Positions 41,871-55,700 of a stretch of 64,000 bases of DNA are shown in pieces. The stretch spans positions 13,943,190 through 14,007,189 of the forward strand of contig OY811972.1 of assembly GCA_963681505.1 (NCBI GenBank), in the 5' to 3' direction. The stretch is from Eunapius fragilis (Eukaryota > Porifera > Demospongiae > Spongillida > Spongillidae). Every line of letters starts with the position of its first letter. The first letter of the stretch is position 1. The notes below the pieces were generated by a model. That model was given only the letters and a program-made list of their open reading frames with translations. It did no database searches and was not told the DNA's origin. The position numbers were made by a program, and so were the translations under genes.

Positions 41871-43500
41871 GTGTACAGCAGTTGTGGACAATTATTATCA
41901 GGCTGTTTTGCATGTGTTCATCAATTGTAACAACTATAATGTGCTTGGGTTCACCAATTAGGGAGACTTCACTGATTGTGTAAAATTATTGGTCCAATGT
42001 TCACAAATTGTGTGTATGTTGTGTTTTCCCAAATTCTGTAAAACAGCATAACCGTTCACTACAATGTATGGTCACAAAATCTGCATAATAAAGACACATG
42101 TACATGTATGTTTATCAATTGCACGTAATATTAGTTGGCCAATATTTATCCAACCAGGGGATGTGTTATCACTAATATGCAAAATGTAACGATCAGAGCA
42201 CAAAGGGATGCTTATCAAAAAAACTGACATTTCAACTGATAGGCTGTGGGTGCACACTGATAGACCAGACAGACCTACATCGTAATTCAGTGAATGGAAC
42301 AGCGAAGTTGGGTGTGGTCCGACTAGGCACAGCGATCCATATACTGGCTCAGTTCACCAAGTGTGTAGCGTAATTGGGCCTACAGTATGTTTACCAAATG
42401 TGTACAACTATTAGTTCTGTGGTCTCCAGTGAGTTGCGTGAAATATAAGACACTTGACTCTTTATAGATGCAACAATACCCGACGGATGTACCAGGAAAT
42501 ATGCGGGAAGTCAGGCACAAACAACAGCCTATATTAGCGCCAAGAGGTCTTACCCGCAATGGAATCCCTTCCTTTAGGAAGCACTCCCACTGTGCAAATT
42601 TTTGTTTTTTACGGTCAAAAGGGACTGCAAGACAACTTATTTGGCGTAATAGTACGGTACTACAATTTGCATTGGGACATTGTAACTGCATGCATGTCTA
42701 GTATAATACCAAATGTCACTCTCCACGTGCACATAAGCTTAATTAAGCCAGTAACCTATAACTCAAGTGAGTTGTTGATAATTACAAGTAGCAGGCCTTG
42801 TTCGTTAATACCTTATAAGCTAATTAACGTGACTTCTGAGTCATCGTTGGTCCGTGTAAGAAACCGCCACTCAATATTTCAATTGTTCAATTTATTGGAA
42901 TTTGCAATTTTGACGCATTAATTGCCGATTTTTGATGATATTTGTAATATTCACTACGTGAATAATTGATCTAGCGAGGTTTTTTCAAATTTTCAAAATT
43001 TCAATTAAAATTTGAAAAATCGAAATTTTGAAAAATGCTTCGTGCGGGCATTGTTTAATTCTCCAATTTATTCCCTCTCACGATCACAGACCCTGTGGAA
43101 TGGAACCGACGCGTTGACACCGGACACTCCCCTCTGGGAACGAGGGCATATTACAAGCTTAAGTGCCATGATTATGCGTGCGTAGTAGTATAGCAGCTGC
43201 CGCCACACCGTTCCATGTGCTTAGCCACACTTCGGCCCACACGACATTAGCTGACAGCTCTTTGTGCTTGGCAAGGTAATAGTAGCCACAGATATTAATA
43301 CTCGATCGCACAGCTGAGCTTGCTAGAATATCGTGCGCTTTTCAGTTACAGACGGACACAAGGAGCTCAGTTATGTTGAGATATTTTGTTAAACATTTCC
43401 CGCTACTTTTGCTTGCTGTAACGTTTAATAGTACTAGTATGCAGCCAATGCAAATTGCGATCGAAGCTAGTAGCTTGAATTAATAAATGTGAACACAACC

Positions 43501-46500
43501 CAGTTGGGGTAAGGCCCCCTAGCTGAAGGTCTCAACTGATCATGACCGCACCCCTGTTTGCCCCCCCCCCCCCCCCCCCCCCTACCCGGGGGGGAGGGGA
43601 GGGTGTTATGTCGGTCCCCTATGTGCACATTTCTTGCCCTCGGATTGTCCTGTTTCTAAACTGGTGCCATCACAAGTCCTGTTTATCCATATTTTCCTTT
43701 TCCCATTGCCTGTATTGCCTGTATATGTCATAAATTTGTGCATTCAATGCAAGTATGTGTACCCAATTTTTAAACTCAGGTCAAAGTTAAGTTCTGTCTG
43801 TCCCCCTGAATTCTATGTGGCAAGGTAGCCAGCCACACCAGCCCACTGTTTCATGTGAGCCAGACCAGCCACCATGTGCTGGAAGTGAGGTAGATGCAGG
43901 TTTTAAAAAATCCGCTACAACTAAATTACCACAAAAAAGTGGTTGTCATGGTGACCACACCCCCACTCCCACCATGAATGCAAGTCAATGGCACCAGTGT
44001 GTACATGACCCTATCCCAATGACCACAAAGTTCACCAATGGTGCAAGCAAGCTTCTCTGCCACATGTCTCTGGGTATGTCTGCACAAAACTTGTAACACT
44101 CTCAGAGGCTGCATGGAAATAAGAATTTGTGTGTCGATGATGTGCATTAGTGAGCTGAAAATGTGTGCAAAATGTAAATGGATAAGAATTGATCATAAGA
44201 GATAAGCACACATACTACCACACATACACACACTCACAAAGTAATGCCCCCACTAAAAACTTTGTGCAAGACCCACTTGTTGCATCCCTCCATCTTGATC
44301 ATGAAGTTTTAAAGCAGATCTAGACAATCTGGTGACTGTTCCTTGTTGCCACAGGGTAGGTGTGTACATACAGCCTCTTCTTTGTTACCAGGCATGTATG
44401 GTGTAAAGTACGATGGATTGTCCAATTAGCAAAACAGACAACAGGAGACGGGGCAATTCTCTTGTGCACATGTAGAATGGGGAACCCAACACTAAGGCTG
44501 ATTCCCCAATGCTGAACAAATTTGTGGGAATGACCCCATAATGATGGCATTTGGTTCCCCATTGCAACATGTGCACAGCTACCCTGTGCCAACAAGGAAT
44601 TTTTTATTCAAGCACTTTGAAACTGAAGCACCTGGAATGTTTCAGCTCATCCAGGATGGATGAGTTGTTATAATCTGACACTGGGTGCCAGGTAGTCACA
44701 TAAGTAGAAAAAAAGGGGTGCTGTATTGTCGTATTCGGTTTTGCCTGATGGTCCGCCTCTACCAGATGGGTGCTACCCTCCCCCGCCCCCCCCCCCCCCA
44801 TCCATGTTAGTTTACTTTCACATGAAATATTTTGTGCTGTGATATGCATTGCCTAACTAAAACATATCCTCTTTCTCAGTCAGATCCACCAACAGAAATT
44901 CTTCCAGAGTGCTCCTGAATGGCACTGTACGCAGGTCAAATCTGTAAGGTTGAGCAGGCATCATTCACCCCTCTTGTGCAACAATTGGAGGCTGTATGCC
45001 ACTACATGTACTACCTACAAACGTTTTGCATCATACCACATTAGTTAGGCAATGCATATCACAGCTCTAAATATTACATATCACTGATCACTTGGAAACA
45101 AACCTAAAACTAACAAAGGGGGGGGGGGGGGAGGGGTTTAGCATTCATGTGCACGTGGTAAAGGTGGACCATCAGGCAAAACCAAATACGTCAATACAGC
45201 ACCCCTTTTTTCTACTTATGTGACTGCCTGGCACCCACAGTGTCAAATTATAACAACCCACCCATCCTGGATGAACTGAAGCATTCCTTGTGCTTGAGTT
45301 TGAAAGAAATTAATTGCCTTGCAGAGCGTTGGCATGTATGTGCCAAACTGCTTATCATAACCGGATTATTTGACAATTTCTTCACACCATAGTAAGTGGA
45401 GGCGCCACTTCAGAACAAACAGTTGGCTGCTACATGTAGATCATGGCGTCCAGACAAGTGGGTTGCTAATTGTTCATCTTCCACATAGATGTTAATTTAG
45501 CAATTTCAAAACTTTATATCACTCTTATTTACTTTTTTTTTGGCATCTGTGCAGTACTTATTTGTTTACACACTAATTGTATCCGCCGCCTATTTTCTAT
45601 ACATCGAACGCTGGCACATTACATACCCTCAAGCCACCATGCATATAAGAATTTCTCCAACGACAGATACATGTGCGTGCAGGCATGCACAGTACCTTTA
45701 CTTTGCTAAACGAGGTCCGTCGATGTTATTAGAAAAACTTGTCACTACAATTGCTGAAATGGCTGAAATGAAAAGGTTGGCCCCTACATGTACGGCATTT
45801 CATAGTCCCTCAGCATGCCGGACACGCCAACCATTTCTGAAGGAGAAAAAAGGTGTACGAGTTTGTTGAACCACAAAGGCTTTGAACCATGACCAACCAG
45901 CTGTTTCATTTTCATTATTCGGACCATATATTACATGCAGCCATCGACATCGACGTCTCCCAATGTGGCAAGCACAGCCTGGTTTCAGCCAAACCTTTAA
46001 ACTATAGGGCAGCCTATAGTAAATGTATAGAATAATCGGGATACGCCTATGAAGTTGTTCGCCCACGCAATACGTATTAAATATATCAACTCTGCATATA
46101 TTCAAAGTGGGTGTGTGTGGCAGGGTGGGGATGCCATTGTAGATTGCTGTATGCTATAATGTAATGCTTTCATCTGATTGGACAGTGGAATGATTCCAAG
46201 AGTACTGAGGCAAAAAGTAAAAGGTGAGAGTTTGAGGTGGAGGGAAGGTGAGGGTGTGGGGTGAGGGGAAAGTAAGGTTGTGGGGTGAAGGAAAGTAAGG
46301 GTGTGTTCTTACTGGTGATCTTTACATGGTGACCTTTACAGCTGACTGTAACCTCGCCCTCTTCACACATTTCTACTACACATGTTCACCTTCATCACAT
46401 ACACAAGCTATTAGGATATCCTGTTTTCTGACTATCAGATGTTATGTTCAAGCTGGAAGTGGGTTCTGAAGGGTCAGTGCATGTATGTGGTGCATGGTGG

Positions 46501-47904
46501 TGTGCGTGTGTATGTGTGTGTTTTGCATGTGCATGATGGTGGCCTGGTAGGTTGTTCACATGAGCTATTGACATAGAGCCCTACGTGTAATGCAGTCCAA
46601 CTTTGCACATGAGTGCAAAGCAATTTTGCAGTTCAGCTCAGAGCCCAAGGCTCAGAGTGCAAGGCTAAAAATCCTCTATGTGATGGTAATATTGCTCTTC
46701 AGAAATATAGTGTGTAATGTCCTTTGGACATGTCTCTGCAAACAATTCTTACTCCTTGGGTGGTGTGGTGCTGAATAGAGTTTATGATGGGGAACCCAAT
46801 GCCATCACTATGGGGTCATTCCCATAAGTTTGTTCAGCATTGGGGAATCAGCCTTAGTGTTGGGTTCCCCATTCTCACACGTGCACAAGAGAATTGCCCC
46901 GTCTCCTGTTGTCTGTTTTGCTAATTGGACAATCCATCGTACTTTACACCATACATGCCTGGTAACAAAGAAATGCACACCTACCCTGTGGTAACAAGGA
47001 ACAGTCACCAGATTGTCTAGATCTGCTTTAAAACTTCATAATCAAGATGGAGTTTCCCCATTTTATTATAACAGCTTCAAACACATATACATTCACTCAT
47101 GTACAATAAATGCGCAATACCTATACACACATGTAAAAAGTTGTACGTGTTGGTGTCCTCTGTTCTCTTTTTTCAGACCTCACTCACATACCATTCATTG
47201 GTTAATGGCCAATCCATTCATAATCCATTCAGCCATTCTGCAGCTAAAAGAATCAATCAATGGCATGATGGCTCACACAGGCATATGGACATGTCAGCTA
47301 GGTTATGTGGGCCAATGCATGGAGTGTTTTTCAAAACCATTTTTTGCCTGGCTGATTCTTACTAAACACATATGTATGGCTTATTTACACAACACCAAAC
47401 AAATTGCCCATGCACTGCTGATATGATGTGGTCAAGAGACATAGTGCATGCCATACAAAAAAAAAAAAGACATCTACCCCCCCCCCCTCCCCCTCTACCC
47501 CCTTGCCTCCTGGACCACACAATTGTCTCCTTGTCAACTGATGGATCAATGGCTATTCCTACTGATGACATCATACGAAGACAACCACGTGGCTTGGACA
47601 TGGATACATATGTACCTCACCCCCCCACCCGTCACATATCACATTACATGTATGCCTTTACTAGAATGAATATAATGAACCATGACTTGCGCTATCAATC
47701 TTACCACTGAAGCTACTGTAATAACTAGGCCGAGCTCAAACTAGGCATGCAGCCTCAAGCAAGTCATACTTGTGCTATTGTAGTACTAGTACGCCTGATT
47801 CGAGCACTGTAAAAATGTCACTAGAAATCGTGAATAGGGCACTCGATTTCTCAAGAATGGTAGGTCCTTTGTAGCGTGTTGAAACGGGCATGTATTGATT
47901 CGGC
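43501..47904. repeat. Nested inverted-repeat region
   Basis: Outer arms 44291-44560 and 46789-47050 are inverse copies ('ccatcttgat' to 'ttggttcccc'). Inner arms about 44617-44860 and 45039-45312 are another inverse pair ('ctttgaaactgaagca' to 'gcctaactaa'), each with a C- or G-run. The left inner arm follows directly on the left outer arm, but 1.48 kb separates the right arms. I recognise no coding sequence; open frames at 43815-44096 and 47372-47710 match nothing I know. Confidence 0.75.
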
Positions 47905-48293
47905 CCCTTGTTCTCCAAGGAGGCCAAATCCGACATGCCATTCCTTTGCCCAAGGGAATATATGATGCATTTTGGGTGAAATGGAGGAATTGGAGAAAGA
48001 AGCTCTGAAGTTTCCCATTAACTGTGGTATTGCTGTTTCTGTTGGTAAATTAATCATTTTGTTATGTGAGTTGTAATTTGTGTCATACTGTACCTAGTTC
48101 CTTGCACTGTGCTTCTGTGATGAAGTTCATGTATACAATGACACTGGCTAAGCAGGGATAGTGTTCTAGTGAACGTTGTGCACACTTCTGTGGCAGAAGC
48201 AATCAGTGTGGGACACATTACTGTGTCAACTTCAATCATACAGTTGCACAGTTTGGTAATGCATGTTTGATGGCTAGTAGAAATAGGATTCAC
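47851..48293 (-). pseudogene. RAG1-N-like transposon C-terminal fragment, copy 2
   Basis: The counterpart of 6733-7122 in duplicated segment B, with GLLGEQGAESIHARFN and TEVCTTFTRTLSLL. Two frames with a shift near 48055, so broken. Confidence 0.5.
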
Positions 48294-48294
48294 G

Positions 48295-48365
48295 TTTGTT
48301 GGTAATCATATACACAAGGTGTTACAGGTACGCATGGAGGTTATCAAGTTGAATTAAATGTGCTT
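48295..48365. other. 71-bp microinversion relative to copy A
   Basis: Reverse complement of 7174-7244 between identical flanks. Which orientation is ancestral cannot be told from the window. Confidence 0.85.
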
Positions 48366-48503
48366 TGGCACCACCAAAGTATTGTTGCCTGTGTACATGA
48401 AAGGATAATCATTGTATAGCTGCATCCAAACCTTTCACAAATGGTCCATCATGGATGCTGAAGCCATTCTGGACTACTTTGGTGATAGCTGCAGTCTCGT
48501 CAT

Positions 48504-48505
<2 letters not shown>

Positions 48506-48597
<92 letters not shown>
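48506..48597 (+). repeat. (TG)n microsatellite
   Basis: About 46 TG units, homologous to but longer than the repeat at 7383. Confidence 0.97.
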
Positions 48598-48598
<1 letters not shown>

Positions 48599-48845
48599 TG
48601 TAATGTATATATGTAAAACAACTCAGCACTGGTCTTATCCTTACCAATTTCTTCACAGATTGTCTTATTTTATCAGCGTGCTGAAGGAGGTTTTCCAGGA
48701 TGGTATTATCCTCACCAAATGCAATGGCTACAGAAGTGATCTGTTCCTCTGCAACAGATAGCGCACTCCAGGTCTGTTTTTGCTTAGCTTGCCAGCTTTT
48801 TCAGCTCATTGGAAGAATGGGTGAAGCTAGATGTGCTAATTCCTT

Positions 48846-49010
48846 GTGGCACCTAGGGATAAGAAATCAAGGCGGTCATACCAATGTACAACTACAGCAA
48901 TTTCATGGCAGCAGGTGGGGATAGGAAAAAAGTAAAGGACAACAATTGTGTGGCAGATGGCATCAGCCACACAATTGTTGTCCTTTACTTTTTTCTTATC
49001 CCTAGGTGCC
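48846..49010. repeat. Hairpin created in copy B
   Basis: 'ggcacctagggataag' at the left and 'cttatccctaggtgcc' at the right flank a perfect inner stem around 'ggcagatggcatcagcc'. The left arm is the reverse complement of copy A's 7895-8010, so an inverted duplication happened after the A/B split. Confidence 0.7.
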
Positions 49011-50874
49011 ACAAGCAATCGACAACACACCGTGCATCGCTCCTGAACTTTATGTGGTGTTGCTCCATTCAAACCGCACCTATTATTCATAAAATGCACA
49101 CGCCGCGTAAAGTGCTAACACAAAACTGTGGCTTGTTCTAATTGTTGTAAATATGCCTTTTGATCTGTCTTGTTTATGTTTATAACTCGTTGGCCTTCGA
49201 AATATTGTCGCCGTCTTTGATACGCACGATCAAAGTACCCCCTCTTAGATACTTCCTCCATTGGGCGTATAAAAAGGATGCGCGGCTATGACAGTAACAT
49301 TGTAGGTCGTGCGCGTAGGTAATTTTATTAACAGCGGTGGTAGGGTGTATGAAAGAACGAATGATCCCAAAGAGATGAAAAGCATAAAATGTGGGTTTGA
49401 GCTCAACAATATACATCATTCGAAGTATACCGTAATGTCTAATTAGCCGAAAACAGCAGTGAATGTACAAGTTATCTAATACTATAATTTCCATCGTACG
49501 TACGTACGTCCGTACGTGCGTACGTACGTACGTCCGCGTAACTCATTTATATACTCGGCCTAGCGCCTATTGGTTGCTAGGTATGTACGCGTACCTAGCT
49601 ACCAATAGGAACGACCACCTCCCACACAAAGGCGGTCGCAATGACAGCTGGTTACTTCACATTTAATATCTAAAAAAAATTTCAATATTTCTTGAATTCA
49701 AAGTGGGGGGAACTGCATAAGTGCCGAAACAATAAATGCAACGCTATTGTGGTTCACTCTCAAGTCTCATCGTACAGACCGAGAACATGTATATAGTTAC
49801 TATCTGAAATTGCGCGGGCATGTGTAGTAACCGTATGTTAGAACAGGTGATAGATTATATATGCAACATTTGGTAAAACAGCCGGTAAAAAAAGAGGAGC
49901 TAGGAGGTAGACCAACTGTTCATCTGGCAAATGAATAGCGAGACGAATAACAGTGAGACGAATAATCAACCCGTGATTTTTCACGGGGACACGCTAGTTA
50001 TAAATAATTTTGTACTCAACCCGCCATGACGTCAGCGACTATCTTTATCGTACTACCAGTTTTAATGCGGCTTCAGGTGGGAGGCTGAACACTAGAAATG
50101 TCGGCCGATCGCAAGGTGAGTTCTTAGATTATGTATAAGGAAGGGAGGATAACTAGTTTAGGAGCACACTATAAACTTCTCAAGCGCCCTGACCAACTAC
50201 TAAATATAAATATAAATAAGATGGCGTGCAGTATGGAATCCGTGCCCCGACCCCACCCCGAATATCTCACATGCATGGTTTCGGTTGGCCACTCATAGTT
50301 ACTGAGATGGCCACAAATGGTCGCATGGTTCAAAAGCCAAGCACGCGGCAATATTAGGTTCTCAGAGCATATGCAGAGATATATATGATCTCTGGCATAT
50401 GTATAGGCCTAATACATGTAGGGGTAGACATGCAAGGGGTGTAACTGGTTATAAGGACGGTACGGCAATAATCACTGACAGGCCCGGCACCCACGGTGCG
50501 GCTTTGCTAAGGCTTTGGCGGCAATCCCAAAATATGGGCGTATCCAACTATGTGGGTGTGTCTGACTGTTATTGTTTAAAGTGACGTAAAGTACCAGTTG
50601 TAAGCCCCTTCCTTCTCATCGGAAAAATAAAGAGACTCGTGTGTTTGTAAACTAGCGTACCCCGGCCGTAGCTTTTCAGCATTCAGAAAGTGGTAATCTT
50701 AAATGATTTTGAAAAGGGTACTCTACTCAAAAACAGTCACGGTTACGGAGACACGCACTTAAAACACGAGCCGTTTTTTTTTTTTTTTTTTTTTTTGAGG
50801 AGGCGAAAGGAAGGCGACTTATACTTTACCATCTAATATCTATGACTTTACGGATACGCAAAAGTACATAATAT

Positions 50875-51683
50875 TATCAAGGACACTTAATTATTACATG
50901 GACTGGAAACCACAATAAATTCATGTCGCTATCCTCGTTGCTCATGAATTATTAATGAGTTAGTACATGTACACGACGATGTGATTGTTATAGTGCATCA
51001 GAAGACTGGGACTTGACTGGGGTGCTGCGACGTTGGTTTTTGTTATGTATAAACCATTCTTCGCTTCCCTTTCTGCATTTTTGGCATCGCTAATTCAAAA
51101 TAAGCAATGAACCAATAATTAATAAACATCAGTTCAAGGCAATGTATAGAAATAAATATAGGTTCGTTCATCATGTAAATATAATCTGGACTTAGAGAAA
51201 CCATCCTGGTATACTGGGAAACGTTAAATAAGGCCATAACTATTACCATATTTGCAGTGGCCTGACAACAAAACATGCGCATCGTTCGATTAAAATCGTT
51301 TGCCCTTCCTTTAAGAAACATCCTTTTCAATACAAACTAACATAGGACTTGTATCATACCATTAAGCGCTGGAAACACCTTTCATAACAAATGTCTACTC
51401 ATCGGTGTGTCCAGGAGCCTAACCAAAGTAGCGTAGCGAGGCAAACATGCACGTAGAAGCTAAGACCCGTATGTTAACGTAATCTTTAAGACTTATAACG
51501 GGTTTACCTCAACAAAAGAACAGCTTTCTGTAACTGTAAGCCACTCCAAAGCTAAGACAACGTCACAAAAGCCTTTTTTTGTCTGAAAAGGTTGGGAACG
51601 AGGCGCAACGAGGATTGCGACAATTTATTGTATTACGTTACGCGGTGGTTTCCAGTCCATGTAATAATTAAGTGTCCTTGATA
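50875..51683. mobile_element. Non-autonomous DNA element with 39-bp TIRs
   Basis: The 39-bp ends starting 'tatcaaggacacttaattat' (50875-50913) and their exact inverse (51645-51683) flank about 730 bp that is absent at the homologous site in copy A (about 9176). The interior has a 95-codon minus-strand frame (51043-51330) with no recognised family. Just to the left is a T30 run (50775-50804), in another copy-B-only insertion. Confidence 0.75.
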
Positions 51684-52723
51684 TTATATTGAACGCAACC
51701 CGCTTAAAATTATTCCCGTTCATGTAAGCGTCGCGTTCATTCGTGACACCTCCTTCAACCTACCTATATAGTACCTATAGACCCTCTATTAAACTGTCCA
51801 CGACTGAATGAACGCTCCCTTTGGACGTGTGCGTTCATTGTCCAAAATCGTCGATTCCGCGCACATGAGTTGTGCGGGAGGGCTAGCTGGATCACCTGGG
51901 TGCCACGGCCTATACTTACCTAGTTAAGTCCCACGCCTATGCAGACTCAGGTTGTGAGCATGCGACAAGTTTAATTCGGCTTGTGCGACATTAGACTTGT
52001 CTATCCGCCCCTAGCTCCCCCCTGCACACGGTTGTTTCTGTCTAATGCAAACATAAATAAAATGCAAATCCGGCTGCATAGGTTTTTAATTAGCGCTAAG
52101 ATGGTGGACACTCTGGCAATGACACATCTGCATTCAAAAAAATCTTTTGTGTACGAGAATGAATTTAGCTATATCAACTATTTATGCATGGCCTATATAG
52201 CCGGATAGTTGAACATCAGTTGTAAACACTTCACCTCCCGCCTATAAGAAATGGATGGCTGCATACAGTATGTGCATTAGACTTCGCTCCACATTCCTTG
52301 GAAGCAGCTGGCAAATAAAGGCAACAGACAAGTTCATCATTTTTTAAAATGAAGGTTATTTAGGCAGTCCTTGGCTGTATGGCGTCCCGATTCTAAATCA
52401 TGTCTGTTTTCGTGTCTAACCATTCAGACAATTAGCAACGCGTACGTAGCAATACAACCAATACCCTGGGGTCAGCACTCCTCTTTGGATGGCAATGACC
52501 CTGGGATTAGCGCTCTCGCTTGGGTGACTTGAGGAAGCTGTGTTATCAATCCTGCGTGTTTTCTGCATACGTTTGCATTTTTGCCAACATAAATGTATGC
52601 TCACCCCAAGATATGTTATTATGTAATGACTCGATGCCATTAACCAAGTGTATTGAGTAGTGATATGGCTAAAACCAATTTTCCAGCACAGGTTCAACAA
52701 CTACATGTGATTTATCAATATGC

Positions 52724-55700
52724 ATGGCATCTCAGTTTTTATCTGTCAATGTACAGCTCGCAGATTGTGTAGAGAAATCAATTTGTGGATATTAGTAATT
52801 TATACAGCTGCTGATGCTCTATCCAGGTTCTGCCCCCTGAATTTAACGTTCTCCGGGAACAGCATTGTATACTAGTGGAAGGGTTGGAAGCTGTTGAGGT
52901 AGCTCGAATTCTGTTTTCAAAGGAGATTATTTCTACAATTTGCCTTGAGACTATTACAAGCAGGAAAAGTCGACATGAGCAAGTTGGAAAGTTGCTAGAG
53001 TACCTGCGAAGTTGCAAGGATATGAAGGGCGCATTTTCAGCATTTTGTGATGCTTTATCAAGTATTAAAGCATTGGAGTGGATTGCTCAGCTTCTCCAGA
53101 AAGGTAATGCGTGCATGTAGGCAGTGTATGAGAGCTAGTTGTGCACAAGAGGTGAGTTTAAACATATTAAACATGCCCTCTCTCCCTCCTAGCATTTTGC
53201 TTAAATAGGAACCCAATTTTCATTTGTCTACTCCGATATATTTCCAGATTGGTTGACATAATGTTAACATATTATGCACGCACTGAAACCAATTACATCA
53301 TTTTCTACAATAGAATTGAGAAATAAAGAAGATAGTAGCCGGAGAGGGGATGCAATGAAGGAACCAATCCAAACAAATGAAGGCATGAGTACAGAGCAGG
53401 AGGCCCAAGCTCAACTAACTCCACTTCATTTTATTGGAACTTCATTCTTAATTCCTTTCACTGATGCAGTTGAACAATTTGAGAAATATTTGCAAGTTTT
53501 GTTGAAAAGCAAAGAGGTTAATGCAGAACTAAGAACTGCGATAGTACCTGAAATATCCACTCATTGTAACTTCATGAAGGCTGTACAAATTATATGTGAA
53601 TTAAGCATCAGCCCTGCTCTTTATGAAAAAATGATATTTGATTTTGCTGAAATGAAGATGAAATTATTGTCTGCTTTGAAAAAAAATGAAGATGCATTTC
53701 CATTAATGAAGGATTATGTCACAACTGTCAGTACATACATACCTAGCTTCAAAACCTCCAGCTCCATGGATAAGGTTAATACTGCTGAAGATGTTCTGTT
53801 AACTACACAGGACCTATGGACCAGTACTGGAGTATACTACATAAAGAAAATGATTGGGGGAACTGGATGCCAAGAAGCAATTAAAGCCCTGGACGACTAC
53901 CTGCACCTGCAAATACCCTTTGTACAAAGCATTCCACATGCAAGGGAAAGTGTACCCACAGCAACGGTCGAAGTAACAGCAACTCTAGATGCTGATTCAA
54001 TTACTTCTGAGATGTATTCAAAAGCTAAGAACAATGTCTGTTGGACACTGTGCTTGCCACCAAGCGCTCTTGTATACAGTGGAATATCTAAAGGCAGCAT
54101 CATTGTGCACTGGAAGTTACCTGCATCTTGGGTGGATTATGTCAAGTCCATCAGCCCTCATGCCATAAATGTATGCAAGCGATTACTGCTAATGGATGGC
54201 ATACAAGAAATTAGGGTGGGAGATGACTTCACCATTTTATGCAGAGCTGTAAGTCATGTGGCAATATTACTAATGTACAAAAATGTACATTCGTGCGTCA
54301 CATACTTTTAGCAACGAACAGCTACTGAAAACTCACAATTGAGACTGAATCCTTACGATAAGGCCAAGGTAAGCAAACCATTTTGGTATGCAATTAACAT
54401 CATGCTTGTGCACCTAGGTTTTTTATATGCAATTTTTATTATGCAACATAATATGGGATCGAGGGGAACTAGCGCATATTTTAGCTTTCAAATTATTTGA
54501 TATTCTAAGAGACACCTATGACTACTACAACTTCAGTCTTACGCACTGGAAATTAGTCTGTCCGTCATTGAGTTATAGTGGCCTGAATATTTAATAATGC
54601 GTACATTTTAATTGCACTCTTACTCGACCAATATATTTATAACTTTAAATTATATATCATAGTCATTTTTTCAGAGACACTTGTGAGATATGATACGTTT
54701 ATCTCCTTCATGCATCAAGGTATCAGAGCTTATTGAAGCATGTAGGAGAGGAGATATTCAGCTTGCTAAAAGAATTATTGGTGAAGGAATAAGCTACAAC
54801 TGCATTGATGAGGTTAGTGTAATATATATTGGAACGTTCTACGAGAAAATGGGGGTTGTAAATTTATATACAAATCAAATCGATATATATATCTCCCGAA
54901 ATAATAACGCTATCGGGTTTCTATTTTTAACGCAACATACCACACCATTACTATATGTGAGAATGCTTTTTTTTTTTTTTTACTCATGTGAGTACCGACG
55001 TTACTAGGTCTGATACCTCATAGGGTTCCACACATCTTCAGGTAAAAATGTTCAAATCGCTTCAAATTCGGTGTGTACGTTGATTTGTTCGCTTCGTTAA
55101 TTTTTACTTCATCCGTTACGGAGATATAGCTGTGCATGCTAATGCGTGCATAATTTCCCGCTCGATTCGCGCCAATGATTTAGGCACCCGCTGTATTGAA
55201 TTGCCTAGATCCATGGTGCGCGTACTTTGTACAGCTATATATCCGTAACGGACGAAGGTAGTAAAAATTAACTAACAGGACAAATCAATAGGGACAGGAT
55301 CCATCTACGCCATACCGAATTTGAAGCGATTGGAACGCTCCTACCTGAAGATGTGGCCGTTTGGGAACCCTACCCCGCATGCGGAAGATACCAAAATGTA
55401 TTTTCACATATAGTAACGGTGTGGCATATTGAAAATGGAAACCCGATATCGTTAATTTTCCGATTTGATTTGCATAAAATCCAAAAAACCCATTTTCTCG
55501 GAGAACGTTCCATAATTATAATAGATGTATAATTATGCACTACAGTGATGTATAGTTGAACTAATTGATTGAAAATGATACTTCTAAAAAAAGGTGATGA
55601 GTCTTTACTACAAATTGTAAACACACCTCCCTAAGCTCAACATTTTTATGCGCAGTGCTACATCCCTTGCTAAATATAATTACCCTGACGTCACAAATTA

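Larger units (their letters stand above)
40417..43500. other. Intergenic region, no gene seen
   Basis: Contains a cluster of GTATAC/GCATACG-type motifs (40985-41235), a (TG)n at 41483-41525, the 40-bp end of the GAAGAAG repeat (41831-41870) and an AT-rich inverted segment (about 42977-43040). Open frames here are short and unsupported. Confidence 0.6.

Noticed and set aside
51043..51330. 95-codon hydrophobic minus-strand frame that could look like a membrane protein
   Set aside because: It lies inside a short TIR element missing from copy A, and no family motif is recognisable.
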